Source: an uncultured Collinsella sp. (GTDB taxonomy: Bacteria; Actinomycetota; Coriobacteriia; Coriobacteriales; Coriobacteriaceae). From it: 42,540 nt of DNA. The stretch covers positions 1 to 42,540 of the forward strand of contig CANRSF010000018.1 of the NCBI GenBank assembly GCA_947642445.1, read 5' to 3'. A program made the translations under genes and the position numbers. Of the stretch, positions 25,014 to 34,700 are shown piece after piece. Under the pieces are notes generated by a model that searched no databases, had not been told where the DNA came from, and worked only from the letters and a program-made list of their open reading frames with translations. Positions within the stretch are counted from its first letter, which is position 1. Every line of letters begins with the position of its first letter.

Positions 25014-26106
25014 CGGAGTACACGACCTTACCGGAACCCTCGACGCACTCGCCCACGCGGAACGGCTTCTCGCCCAGCGCGACCAGTGCCTCGGTCACGG
25101 CGGCCTCGTCCTCGGGGGCGACGATCAGACACAGGCCGACGCCCATGTTGAAGGTCTTGCATGCCTCGTTGGGCGCAAGCTCGGCCTGGCGCGACACGTA
25201 GGTGATGACGGGCGGAACGTCCCAACCCATCTCGGCACCGTTGCGGGTGACCACGGCGTCGACGTCATCGGCGAGCGCACGGTTGAGGTTCTCGGTAATA
25301 CCGCCGCCAGTGATGTGGGCGATGGCGTGCACGTTGGCGCCGCCGCGCAGCAGCTCCAGGATCGGCTTGACGTAGATGCGCGTGGGGGCCAACAGAGCGT
25401 CTGCCAGCGATGCACCGCCGAGCTCCTCGAGCGGACGGCTCAGCTCCTCGGCCTTAGCGACGGCCTCGGGCGTGCCCGGCTTAACGCCGTCGACGCCAAT
25501 GACCTTACGCACGAGCGAGTAGCCGTTGGAGTGCACGCCGGTGGAAGGCAGGCCCAGGATCACATCGCCCGGGCGGACGTTTGCGGGGTCGAGCATCTTG
25601 GGACGGTCGACGACGCCCACGGTAAATCCGGCAAGGTCGTAGTCGGCAGGAGCCATGACGCCCGGGTGCTCGGCCATCTCACCGCCCACGAGCGCGCAGC
25701 CCGCGAGCTTGCAGCCGTCGGCCACACCCTTGATAATCTTTGCCATGTGCTCGGCCTCGATGTGACCGATGGCAACGTAGTCCAGGAAGAACAGCGGCTC
25801 GGCGCCCGAAGCCAGAATATCGTTGACGCACATAGCGACCAGGTCCTGGCCAACCGTCTCGTGACGGTCCATGATCTGGGCGAGCACGAGCTTGGTGCCC
25901 ACGCCGTCGGTACCGCTAATCAGGATCGGGTCTTCCATATCCTTGAGCGCAGCGGCCGAGAACAGGCCGCCAAAGCCACCGATGCCACCGATAACCTCGG
26001 AACGGTTAGTGTCCTTGACCATCTGCTTAATCGCGTCGACGGCGCGGCCGCCCTCGGCGGTGTCGACGCCGGCGTCCTCGTACGTCACATGCTTGCTGTC
26101 GCTCAT
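25003..26106 (-). CDS. purM: Phosphoribosylformylglycinamidine cyclo-ligase (AIR synthetase)
   Basis: Closes the imidazole ring (FGAM to AIR, ATP-dependent). The 367-aa length is slightly above the usual 340-350. Motifs are TYEDAGVDTAEGGRAVDAIK, GGFGGLF, SGTDGVGTKLVLAQ, VAMCVNDILASGAEPLFFLDY, LVGGEMAEHPGVM, GLPSTGVHSNGYSLVRKV and HITGGGITENLNRAL. GAGAGGAAGG precedes the ATG. purN overlaps its 3' end. The 157-bp gap to purF holds a palindromic repeat. Confidence 0.96.
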   Translation of the reverse strand: MSDSKHVTYEDAGVDTAEGGRAVDAIKQMVKDTNRSEVIGGIGGFGGLFSAAALKDMEDPILISGTDGVGTKLVLAQIMDRHETVGQDLVAMCVNDILASGAEPLFFLDYVAIGHIEAEHMAKIIKGVADGCKLAGCALVGGEMAEHPGVMAPADYDLAGFTVGVVDRPKMLDPANVRPGDVILGLPSTGVHSNGYSLVRKVIGVDGVKPGTPEAVAKAEELSRPLEELGGASLADALLAPTRIYVKPILELLRGGANVHAIAHITGGGITENLNRALADDVDAVVTRNGAEMGWDVPPVITYVSRQAELAPNEACKTFNMGVGLCLIVAPEDEAAVTEALVALGEKPFRVGECVEGSGKVVYSDER

Positions 26107-26224
26107 CTGAGCCTTCCTCTCCCACTACCGTGGCGCCGCACGGGCGCCAAACGGTGCTCATAGTTGCGTTCATTTCGGCGCGCGCCATAACAGCACGCGC
26201 CGTCATATCAACAAAACAGCAGGT

Positions 26225-26265
26225 AAAACCTACCAAAATAAACCTGTCCCCATATGGCAGGTTTT
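26225..26265. repeat. AAAACCTACCA repeat overlapping purF stop
   Basis: Arms AAAACCTACCA and TGGCAGGTTTT surround AAATAAACCTGTCCCCATA. It is the same unit as at 14614 and, in its left half, as at 14776. The purF TAA (26266-26264) lies in the right arm. Confidence 0.75.
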
Positions 26266-27934
26266 ATGCCTCGCCGTGCTCCTCTTCCCAGCTGCGGTCG
26301 TCGTATTTCTCGATCACGGCGTCGTCGTCAAAGTGCAGCGGCTTGTCCAGGTTGCGGGGCTTAAAGCCCTCCATAAACTTGTCGCGGCCAAAGCTCTCGG
26401 GAATCGCCACGGGGTAGCGGCCGGTAAAGCACGCATCGCAGTAACCGCCCTTGGGCATGACCTTAAGCAGGCCCTCGACCGAAAGGAAGGCCAGCGAATC
26501 GGCGCCGATATACTCGCAAATCTCGTCGACCGTCTTGTTGGCGCTGATAAGCTGCGACTGCACGTCGGTATCGATACCGTAGAAGCACGGCCAGATGACC
26601 TCGGGCGAGTTGATGCGGATATGAATCTCCTTGGCGCCGGCGTTGCGCAGCATCTTGACGAGCTGCACCATGGTGGTGCCGCGCACGATGGAGTCGTCGA
26701 TGACGACCAGGCGCTTGCCCTCGATGTTGTCGCGCAGCGGGTTGAGTTTCATACGCACGCCCATGGCGCGCAACTCCTGCGTAGGCTCGATAAACGTACG
26801 GCCCACGTAGCGGTTCTTGATAAGGCCCTCGCCAAAGGGAATACCGCTCTCGTGCGAATACCCCTCCGCAGGCGGCAGGCCGGAGTCGGGCACGCCGATG
26901 ACCAGGTCGGCCTCGACAGGCTCCTCATGTGCCAGCTGACGACCCATGTCGTAACGGCAGGCATAGACGCTCTTGCCGTTCATGATGGAGTCGGGGCGGG
27001 CAAAGTAGACCTGCTCAAAGATGCAGTTGGCGGGCTCTTCGGCTGCAGGCACGCCCTGCTCGGATACCAGGCCCTCGGCGCTGATGCGCAAGATCTCGCC
27101 GGGACGGACGTCACGGACGTACTCGGCACCCACGATGTCGAGTGCGCAGGTCTCGGAAGCAACGACCCAGCCGCCGGCGCGCGTGACACGGACGGCGGAG
27201 TCGACCGTCGCGGCGCCGTCCTGCGACGGCAGCTGCGAAACGGCTGCGGCATCGGCCTGGTCCAGACCCTCGTCCACCAGCTTGCCCAGCACGAGCGGGC
27301 GAATGCCGTGTGGATCGCGGAATGCGTAGAGCGCCTGCTCGTTGATGAGCGTCATGGCGTAGCCGCCGCGCACGAGCTCCATGGTCTTGCGAATACCCTC
27401 GCGCAGGTGGCCCGTACGCTGGGTAAAGTAGCCGATAAGCTTGGTCGCGACCTCGGAATCCGAATTGGAGAGGAACGGCACGCCCAGCTCGATCAGCTGA
27501 CGGCGCAGCTCGTCGGTGTTGACGAGGGTGCCGTTGTGCGCGAGCGCGATAATGACGCTATTGATGGTAGAGAGGTGCGGCTGAGAGGCTTCCCAGCTCT
27601 TGGCGCCGGCAGTGCCGTAGCGCACATGACCCACGGCCAGCTGGCCGGAGAGCGTCGACAGGTCGGCGTTGGAGAACACGCGGTCGAGCAGGCCCAGATC
27701 TTTGCGGACCATAACCGTGCCGCCGTCACCCACGGCGATTCCAGCCGATTCCTGGCCACGGTGCTGCAGCGCACGCAGGCCAAAGTACGTCAGTCGAGCC
27801 ACGTCGCGATCGGGCGCCCATACGCCGAAAATGCCACATTCCTCATGCAGCTGGTCGGAGTCCGGATCATACGTCGACATGGTGTTCACCTGTCCCGCGG
27901 CACGCTCGGCCGCGCGGATGGTTTCTTGAGACAT
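26264..27934 (-). CDS. purF: Amidophosphoribosyltransferase
   Basis: First committed step of purine synthesis: PRPP plus glutamine to phosphoribosylamine. The 556-aa protein starts with a propeptide that ends at the nucleophile Cys 33 (HEECGIFGVW). It is followed by LRALQHRGQESAGI, GHVRYGTAG, LAHNGTLVNTDELR, DPHGIRPLVLGK and the PRPP motif VVIDDSIVRGTT. C-terminal cysteines (GYCDACFTGRYPV) and others match the iron-sulfur Bacillus-type enzyme. The start at 27934 has GAGGGGATACC upstream; a reverse-strand TATAAT (27982-27977) is a possible -10. Its stop codon lies in a dispersed palindrome. Confidence 0.96.
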   Translation of the reverse strand: MSQETIRAAERAAGQVNTMSTYDPDSDQLHEECGIFGVWAPDRDVARLTYFGLRALQHRGQESAGIAVGDGGTVMVRKDLGLLDRVFSNADLSTLSGQLAVGHVRYGTAGAKSWEASQPHLSTINSVIIALAHNGTLVNTDELRRQLIELGVPFLSNSDSEVATKLIGYFTQRTGHLREGIRKTMELVRGGYAMTLINEQALYAFRDPHGIRPLVLGKLVDEGLDQADAAAVSQLPSQDGAATVDSAVRVTRAGGWVVASETCALDIVGAEYVRDVRPGEILRISAEGLVSEQGVPAAEEPANCIFEQVYFARPDSIMNGKSVYACRYDMGRQLAHEEPVEADLVIGVPDSGLPPAEGYSHESGIPFGEGLIKNRYVGRTFIEPTQELRAMGVRMKLNPLRDNIEGKRLVVIDDSIVRGTTMVQLVKMLRNAGAKEIHIRINSPEVIWPCFYGIDTDVQSQLISANKTVDEICEYIGADSLAFLSVEGLLKVMPKGGYCDACFTGRYPVAIPESFGRDKFMEGFKPRNLDKPLHFDDDAVIEKYDDRSWEEEHGEA

Positions 27935-28165
27935 GGTATCCCCTCAGAGCCTCGTATTTTTGGCGTTACCCGCCTTATTATACGCACGGCGCGACGTGCT
28001 CCCCAGCGCATGAGCAGCGCTTTTTAAAAGCCCACCGAGCTAATAATCAGTTTTGTTGCCAAACATTTTATCGGTCTGTCCAGTGTAAGTGCCCGCGCCC
28101 CCAGATGGCCGCCGCGTCCGCCGTTGGGGATTACAAAGTTGCAATTGGGACGTTCGTCCTGTCTT

Positions 28166-28194
28166 TTGGCAGGTCGGCGGCGTATCCTTATAAC
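28166..28194 (+). promoter_or_regulatory. Sigma70-type promoter for the CmpB-like gene
   Basis: TTGGCA (28166-28171), a 17-bp spacer and TATAAC (28189-28194), 27 bp upstream of the ATG at 28221. Confidence 0.6.
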
Positions 28195-28220
28195 CTACAA
28201 CAAAGCGAGAAAGGTTCTGT

Positions 28221-29450
28221 ATGGATCGAAACGGACTCGACCCCAGCGTCCCCAGCGCCACGGAGGTCAAGAAGATTCCCCTCATCATTAAGGTGTACGC
28301 CGTCCTGTGCATCCTGTCCGGCGTGGGCACACTCCCGTCGGTCGCCGCCTTTATGTGGCAGGTCATCACCGCGCTCATTAACGGCAACGCCGCTGCCAAG
28401 CTCGGCGGCAACACGCTCGTCGCGGTTGGACTCATCGTCGCCGGCATCATGCTCTCTGCGGCAAGTGCCGTCATCCTGATTATCTTTGGCCTGGACCTTA
28501 TCAAAAACCAGCGCCGCAACGCCGCCCGCCTGTCCTACATCCTTATTGCATTCACCGTCGTCGAGCTTTTGGTCGACGTGATGCTCCAAGGTATCGGGCT
28601 CTTCTTGCTTCGTCCCGCTATTCAGCTCGGTATCCTCATCGCGCTTTCAGCCACCGTCGATCCTACGCTTCGCCAGGAGCGCGAACTGCAGCGCCGCCTG
28701 CAGGAGATGCTCGACCGCGACGCCGCCGCCGAGGGCATGCTCGGCCGCGATGAAACCGGCGAGGGCTACATCAAGCTCAACTACTTCAACCTGTTCTGGG
28801 TATTCCTCGTCTGCTGCGTGCTCGGCCTGATCGCCGAGGACATCTGGCACATGACGGTCAACGACCCAGGCGTCTACCAGGACCGCGCCGGCATGCTGTT
28901 TGGTCCCTTCAGCCCCATCTATGGCTTTGGTGCCGTACTCATGACCATGGTGCTCAACCGCTTCTATAAAAAGAATCCCATCATCATTTTCCTGGTAAGC
29001 GCTGTGCTCGGCGCGAGCTTTGAGGTGTTCGTGGGCTGGTTTATGCAGACCTCATTTGGCGTGGTCTCGTGGAGCTACTCGCACATGAAGCTGTTCGGCA
29101 TGCCCGACCCACTCGCCGTCCTTACGGGCGGACGCACCTGCACGGGCTTTGCCTGCCTGTGGGGCCTGGGTGGCCTTATCTGGATCAAGCTGCTGCTGCC
29201 GAGGCTGCTCAAGCTCATCAACATGATTCCGTGGAAGAGTCGCTACTCGGCTACCGTCATCTTTACCGTCATTATGCTGGTCGACGGCGTCATGACGCTG
29301 CAGTCGCTCGACTACTGGTACCAGCGCGTCAACGGCACGGAGCCGGATATTCCCGTCGCGCAGTTCTACGGCAAGTATTTCGATAACGACTACATGGAAA
29401 ACCGCTTCCAGAGCATGACCATGAGCCCCAAGGATGCGACACGCGTATAG
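28221..29450 (+). CDS. Putative ABC-transporter permease (CmpB family) membrane protein
   Basis: A 409-aa integral membrane protein of unproven function. The N-terminal half has four hydrophobic spans (IIKVYAVLCILSGVGTLPSV, LVAVGLIVAGIMLSAASAVI, YILIAFTVVELLVDVML, RPAIQLGILIALSA). A charged segment (RQERELQRRLQEMLDRDAAAE) follows. The C-terminal half has the PF06541-like pattern LFGPFSPIYGFGAVLMTMVL, ASFEVFVGWFMQTSFGVVSWSYS and GGRTCTGFACLWGLGG. The family label comes from weak similarity; no ATPase gene is adjacent. GAGAAAGG precedes the ATG. It stands alone, ending at a strong terminator. Confidence 0.75.
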   Translation: MDRNGLDPSVPSATEVKKIPLIIKVYAVLCILSGVGTLPSVAAFMWQVITALINGNAAAKLGGNTLVAVGLIVAGIMLSAASAVILIIFGLDLIKNQRRNAARLSYILIAFTVVELLVDVMLQGIGLFLLRPAIQLGILIALSATVDPTLRQERELQRRLQEMLDRDAAAEGMLGRDETGEGYIKLNYFNLFWVFLVCCVLGLIAEDIWHMTVNDPGVYQDRAGMLFGPFSPIYGFGAVLMTMVLNRFYKKNPIIIFLVSAVLGASFEVFVGWFMQTSFGVVSWSYSHMKLFGMPDPLAVLTGGRTCTGFACLWGLGGLIWIKLLLPRLLKLINMIPWKSRYSATVIFTVIMLVDGVMTLQSLDYWYQRVNGTEPDIPVAQFYGKYFDNDYMENRFQSMTMSPKDATRV

Positions 29451-29471
29451 CGCTCACCGCGCCCAAAACGC

Positions 29472-29513
29472 AAAATGCCCGCCGGTATCACACGTACCGG
29501 TGGGCATTTTTAT
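29472..29513 (+). terminator. Terminator after the CmpB-like gene
   Basis: Stem AAAATGCCCGCCGGTA/TACCGGTGGGCATTTT (one mismatch) with a T-run, 22 bp after the stop. It is symmetric enough to serve the convergent moaE-like gene too. Confidence 0.88.
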
Positions 29514-29540
29514 AAACGATCCTTCTATCGACGCAATCCT

Positions 29541-29957
29541 CTATGCCTCGCGCTCGACCTCACTCACGCATTCGTTCTTGATGGTGCCAACGAGCGCCTG
29601 CAGTGCATCGACCACGTGTGGGCGAATGTCCCCGCCGATAAGCACGAGCATGATGTCGTCACCTACGGAAAGCTCGCCGCTTGCCAGCCACACGCGCACA
29701 TAGCCGATACCCGGCATCGCGCGCGTGGCCTCGATAGCAGCCTGCACCTTCTGAGCATCGAAGCCAAACACCATGCCGCCCACCTTATGCCCAGGCGCCA
29801 CGCCATCGGTCTCGACTCCGCGCACCTCAGCCTTGGGCGTCGCGCGCACCACACCGTTATGCGTCAGATACATCCCACGGCCTGCCGCCGAAGCATCGGC
29901 CTTGGCCTCGCGCAGCCAAGCATCAATCGAAGGCATCAATTTGCCACTCTCGAGCAT
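29541..29957 (-). CDS. MoaE-like (molybdopterin synthase large subunit domain) protein
   Basis: A 138-aa protein like the MoaE fold: SIDAWLREAKADASAAGRGMYLTHNGVVRATPKAEVRG at the start, FGFDAQKVQAAIEATRAMPGIGYVRVWLASGELSVGDDIMLVLIGGD in the middle, and RPHVVDALQALVGTIKNECVSEVERE at the end. The classic MoaE C-terminal lysine segment (KxxxWKxE type) is absent, so normal molybdopterin synthesis is uncertain. No other molybdenum-cofactor gene is nearby. AAGGGAG lies upstream; ATG 29957 or 29960 are both possible. It follows the sortase gene on the same strand. Confidence 0.72.
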   Translation of the reverse strand: MLESGKLMPSIDAWLREAKADASAAGRGMYLTHNGVVRATPKAEVRGVETDGVAPGHKVGGMVFGFDAQKVQAAIEATRAMPGIGYVRVWLASGELSVGDDIMLVLIGGDIRPHVVDALQALVGTIKNECVSEVEREA

Positions 29958-30024
29958 CATTTCTCCCTTACCGTCGTCGAGTAGCCAATTTGGGACGGGG
30001 CCTTTTTAGCTACTCTCGAACAAC

Positions 30025-31023
30025 TTATTCCTCGACCGGCGTGAGCACCATGACGGCGCGTGTGTTGCTCAGCGACAGCGAACGACAGGTCACAAGCGTT
30101 ACAACCTTAGTTGCCGAAGCGGCACGATCGGTGGCATCACTCGCCACGGCAGAAACGCCGTCGAGCATCTCGGACAGGTAGTTCTTGAGTCCGTCGTCGC
30201 CCTCAAAATTGGTCGTGCGCGCCTTGGCATACGTGTCCTCGACCACCTTGGTCGCCAGCGGACGCAACTTATACGTCGCATCGCGCGTGATGTAGTACAC
30301 ATATTCAATGCTATCGAACGTTGCCTGGTCAGTCGTATCCGAAATCACGTTGAACATCGACCCATCGTTCATATGGTGGCCGTAGATCGTGGTCTGCTGG
30401 TCGACCATTCCCGGCGCGGTGTCATCGCTATCCAAGAAGATGGCACCCGAGGCGTTAGACGTGCCATCGAACAGCGTGTTGAGGTATTTGGAGTTGTTGT
30501 TGGTCTGCACCACGGGATAGTTGATGTTGGTTCCCGGCACGTAAATCCAACCCACAATCTCGGGGTTCGTCTGAGCAAGCGCATCAAAGTCGATAATCGG
30601 CACGCCGCTGGCGTCCTTATCGCTTACATATTGCTTCTCGATTTTCTGATACGAATCGCTCGCCTGCTTATAGCCAATCTGGGCATTAATAAAAATAGCG
30701 GCGGCGGCGACAATCAGACCGATACCGATGATGATGAGCAGAATGGGAATAATGGAGTGGCGCTTTTTGCGCGGCGGCTCGGTGCGATCCGACGGCGCGG
30801 CATGCGATGAAGACCGGGGCGGCTTCTTAGCGGAGCTATAAGACGAAGGACGATATGCGGCCGGCGCGTCCTGTCGACGATGCGTCGCCGGTGTCACGGG
30901 GCGCGGCGCGCGCGGCTGCTGAGGAGAGGATGTCCGACCCTGCTGTGCCGCACGGGCAGCACCCGGCTTCGACGGATCGGGAATCTGAGAAGCCTTGAAT
31001 CGTTTTCCCTGATAATCGGACAT
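30025..31023 (-). CDS. Class B sortase
   Basis: Transpeptidase that fixes surface proteins to the cell wall. The 332-aa protein has an N-terminal cytosolic region of about 95 residues, rich in Pro, Ser, Arg and Gln, then one membrane span (IIPILLIIIGIGLIVAAAAI). The catalytic domain shows IVGWIYVPGTNINYPVVQ, the His in TIYGHHMNDGSMF, the Cys in VTLVTCRS and an Arg in NTRAVMVLTP. AAGGAG precedes the ATG at 31023. A gene for an LPXTG-like surface enzyme lies two genes upstream (31741-38153), a possible substrate, although class B enzymes often prefer NPQTN-type signals. Confidence 0.9.
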   Translation of the reverse strand: MSDYQGKRFKASQIPDPSKPGAARAAQQGRTSSPQQPRAPRPVTPATHRRQDAPAAYRPSSYSSAKKPPRSSSHAAPSDRTEPPRKKRHSIIPILLIIIGIGLIVAAAAIFINAQIGYKQASDSYQKIEKQYVSDKDASGVPIIDFDALAQTNPEIVGWIYVPGTNINYPVVQTNNNSKYLNTLFDGTSNASGAIFLDSDDTAPGMVDQQTTIYGHHMNDGSMFNVISDTTDQATFDSIEYVYYITRDATYKLRPLATKVVEDTYAKARTTNFEGDDGLKNYLSEMLDGVSAVASDATDRAASATKVVTLVTCRSLSLSNTRAVMVLTPVEE

Positions 31024-31058
31024 GGCTCTCCTTATACTGCGGTGAAACGGCGGAACGC

Positions 31059-31523
31059 CTAGGCGTCGGCCATCTCCTGCTTCATCTTCTCGATAACCTT
31101 GCGGTACTCGGGGTCGCAAGCACCCAGAATCTGTGTGGCATAGATGGCGGCGTTCTTGGCACCGTTGATGGCAACGCAGGCCACGGGCACGCCCGAAGGC
31201 ATCTGCACCATCGACAGCAGCGAATCCATACCGCCCAGGTCACTCGTCTTCATAGGTACGCCGATAACCGGCAGCGGCGTAAAGGCGGCCACGACACCAC
31301 CCAGGTGAGCGGCCTTGCCGGCGGCGGCGATAATCACTTTGATACCGCGATCGGCAGCAGTCGAAGCCCACTCGTGGACCTTCGCCGGTGTGCGGTGTGC
31401 GCTCGCAATGACGAGCTCATAGGGCACACCGAGCGCCTCGAGCTCGGCGGTGCAGCCTTCCATAACACCCAGATCGGACTTGGAGCCCATGATGATCCCG
31501 ACAACCGGCTTTTGATCTGCCAT
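31059..31523 (-). CDS. purE: N5-carboxyaminoimidazole ribonucleotide mutase
   Basis: Purine synthesis, conversion of N5-CAIR to CAIR. The 154-aa protein has GIIMGSKSDLGVMEGC, IASAHRTPAKVHEW, IIAAAGKAAHLGGVVAAFTPLPVIGVP and MPSGVPVACVAINGAKNAAIYA, all class I PurE signatures. The ATG at 31523 has AGGAGG about nine bases upstream; a TTG at 31529 is less likely. It lies 35 bp upstream of the sortase gene. No purK is in this window. A reverse-strand TATACT (31595-31590) is a possible -10. Confidence 0.95.
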   Translation of the reverse strand: MADQKPVVGIIMGSKSDLGVMEGCTAELEALGVPYELVIASAHRTPAKVHEWASTAADRGIKVIIAAAGKAAHLGGVVAAFTPLPVIGVPMKTSDLGGMDSLLSMVQMPSGVPVACVAINGAKNAAIYATQILGACDPEYRKVIEKMKQEMADA

Positions 31524-31680
31524 AAACAAAGACCTCCTGTTGAGAGCGGTGACGCGGCCAATCCGCGACCCTTAACTGCAAATAATTCAAGTATAGCCGC
31601 CGATGCTGATGTGTTCGGCGGGAGACGGAACGCTTTGCGAGATTAAGGCCGAAGGGTCGGAGCTTTCTGCCTACATTCAA

Positions 31681-31722
31681 AAAGCGTGCCCACCGTCCTT
31701 GGGTGGGACGGCGGGCACGCTT
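31681..31722 (-). terminator. Terminator after the GH31 locus
   Basis: On the reverse strand AAGCGTGCCCGCCGTCC pairs with GGACGGTGGGCACGCTT and is followed by a T-run. It lies 19 bp past the GH31 stop. Confidence 0.88.
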
Positions 31723-31740
31723 GCTTAGCTGTTGCTGGGG

Positions 31741-34700
31741 CTACTTAGCCTTGCTGCGACGATGGAAGAAAGCGCCGATCGCGGCGATGATGGCGCCAAG
31801 ACCACCGACGGTCGCGACGGTCGCCGCCGTCTGGTCTCCGGTATTGGGAATCGCCGAACCGTTCTTCTTGCTGCCCTGGGCCTTGTCGCCTGCGGGCTTG
31901 CCCGCCTGGTTGCCGCCGTTCGAGCCATTGCCGGAACCCTGGTTGCCCGAGCCGCCCTGGTTGCCGGAATCGGCATCCTTGAGGCTCTCAATGGCCAGCT
32001 TGAGCTGGCTATAGGCCGCCTGGATCTGGGTGTCGGAAGCATTCTCATCACCCAAGACGTCCTCGGCGTAGGTAATGGCATCCGTCAGGGCCTTGACAGA
32101 CTCGGCCGTCTTGCCCCTGGTGTCAGTCTCCTTCGCCTGCTTGACCAGGGCCTTGAGCTGCTTCTTAGTCGGATTCTCGACCGGGACCACCGGGGTCTTC
32201 TCGAGCGCGTCGCGGGCGCTCTCGAGCGCCCTGAGCGCCTGGTCGACCTCGTCCTGCGTGGCATCCTCGTCGCTCAAGATGGCGCGGGCGCTCGCCAGGG
32301 CGTTCTCGAGCGCCGTCCAGGAGGCCTCGGTGTAGTCGCCGGCCTTGAGGTCGCCGGCGGCAAGCTCGGCATCAACCTTTTCGATCGCGGCAGTGAGATC
32401 ATCCTTCGCCACCGGATCGGGGACGGCCGTACCGTAGAACTTGAGCTCCGCCATGCTGCAGTAGGCATCAACGTCGCCCCCGCCGGCGTGAATCACCTTG
32501 ACGGTCACGTAGCGACCGCGCGCGGCGCCAAAGCTCATCTGTTTCCAGTCGCCACGGTCGGTGAGCACGCGGCCATCGTTGTCGAAGGCGAACGTACCCA
32601 TCGACGCGGCGGTGCCCTTCTCATAACCGTCGGCAGTGTCGGAGACCAGTATCTCGGCCTCGAAGATATCGCCGTTAGTGCCGCCGTCCTGGCGCGGCAG
32701 GAATGTAACGTCGGTGAGATCGTAGTCGCGGCCCAGGTCGACACTCAGATACTGGGGCATACCGGTCCCATGGGCCCAGTCGCTGTGCCAAAGCGTCCGC
32801 TCGTCGCCGTCGAGAGCGTTGACGGCGTTGCTGCCCTCGTAGTCGGCCTCACTCGAGAAGCCGGCCACCTTGACGTTCTTGCGGTTCTCGGGCGTGTTGA
32901 TGAGAATCTTCTCATCAACAGGGCGCATCTTGAGGCCGTCGATTGCCTTCTCGATCTTGGCTGTGGCGTCTGCGACATCCTTCTTGCTATAGCTGCCCTG
33001 GCCGCTGTCGAGGAGCTTCTGAGCCGCCTCGACCGCAGTGGTGAGAGCTGCATAGGAATCCTTGGTGTAGACGGACTCGCTGTAGCCCGCGGCCTTGGAA
33101 AGCGCTGCTACGAGCGCAGAGGTATCGACACCAGCCTTGACCTCGACCTCATAGGATGCGGTCTTGGAGGGGTCGAGTACCGACGCCACCGTGATCTTTG
33201 CCTTGCCGGCCTTGTTGGCACGCAGGTAGTAGCTCACGCTATCGCCAGCCTGAACAGCGGAGACGCTTACCACAGAGGGGTCGGAGCTCTCGACCGTCAC
33301 ATAGGGGTAGCCAGCGCTCTCAGGCGTAGCCTTGGCGTCGACGGGCGTAATGTCGCCTTCAAAGAACTCGGTCTGGTTCTTGCCTAGCTCGACACCCTCG
33401 ATGGCCTCGACACCCTGCGTGTAGTTGAAGTTGACCTCACGCAGTGTGAGCATCTGGTCACCCGATGCCTCAAGCGGCGTGACCTCGACCTTGGTCGCCT
33501 TCTTGCCCTTGTTCTCGGCAGAGAGGTCAAAGGCGTAGCGAGCAAGGAAGGAATCGTACTCCCCGCCCGCGAACTCTTGGGTCGAGCCATCCTCGAACGT
33601 CACGACAGCCTTGATCTTCTGCACGGTTCCGTTGCCACCGTTGCGGTTAACGACCTCGACACTATCGAGTTTCGACGGCGTCTTAAATGCGAATGTCATC
33701 GTGGTGGGAAGCTTCACGTAACTCGGAAGCTTACCCTCGCTGTCCCAGTTGCCGCTCCAGTTCCATAGGAACTCAAAGCCGTTGTCGCCCTCGTTATTAT
33801 CGAACAGCGCGTTATAGCTCTTCTGCTGGATAAGTTTCTCGACGTTGGTCCCGTCGTCGGTCGTGAGCTCATCGTTGGTCATCGTGATGTTGAAGGCGTC
33901 CTGACCGTACTCGGCGACCGTTGGCTGAGGAACATCCGGCATCGTCACCGTGCCGTCGCTCGCAAACTCAAGTGCGTCGCATGCCGGACCGATGAGCCAA
34001 GATGTCGAGGGCAGTTCGACCTTGCCGGCGGTCTTGGCCTTGAGCTTGAAACTCGCCACCGCGCCGGTACCGTTGTAGAGCTTGCCATCGCCGCGGTTGG
34101 CAAAGGCGAGATTGATAGTCTGCGTTCTGTCCGCGAACTGGACCTTCTCGCGAGACAGGTTCTCCATGCCGGCAGTCGAGCCGTCCTGCGCGATGCTCTC
34201 GGACACAAACTCGAACTGGTCGCTCTTGAAGTTGACGAGAGCGCCCAGGGCGTTGACGTTCTTGGCGTCGGCCGCATAGACATCAACGGTGATCTCATCA
34301 CCGGCCTCGACCTCGGTCTTGCTCGGAATCACCGCGAGCGAACCTGCGACCTTTCCCTTTTGTTTAGTGCCGCCGTCAAGACCCGCCATGGTGAACGAGT
34401 AATCGTAGACGTCGTAAACGCCGTTATCGTTGAGGTCGGCGAAGTGGTCGCGGATCTGCGAACCGAACGTCGGGGTATCGGGCTCGCGATTCTCGAGGCC
34501 CAGATAGTTCTTCATGTTGGAGTAGTCTCCGTCGGAGATCGTGGCCTTGTTGAGGTTGGAGCCCACGGCGAAGCCATCCGTGCCGTCGGTCTTGTAGATG
34601 GCAATCTCGGACGCGGAGAAGAAATTGCCGACCGAGGCGAGCGGTGTCATGCGCACGTAACGGGCGGCCACGGTGCCGTCAAACGCTACCGTCTTACAAT

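Noticed and set aside
26276..28027. Long open frame (583 codons) on the + strand opposite purF
   Set aside because: It mirrors purF, whose motifs are unmistakable; high GC at third codon positions keeps antisense frames open, and the translation has no recognisable family.
27935..28220. Purine riboswitch upstream of purF
   Set aside because: No purine-aptamer core pattern or terminator/antiterminator pair was recognised in the leader.
31732..33387. Open frame of 551 codons on the + strand within the GH31 locus
   Set aside because: Antisense shadow of the CBM32/FIVAR region; no ribosome site and a composition typical of reverse-frame reads.
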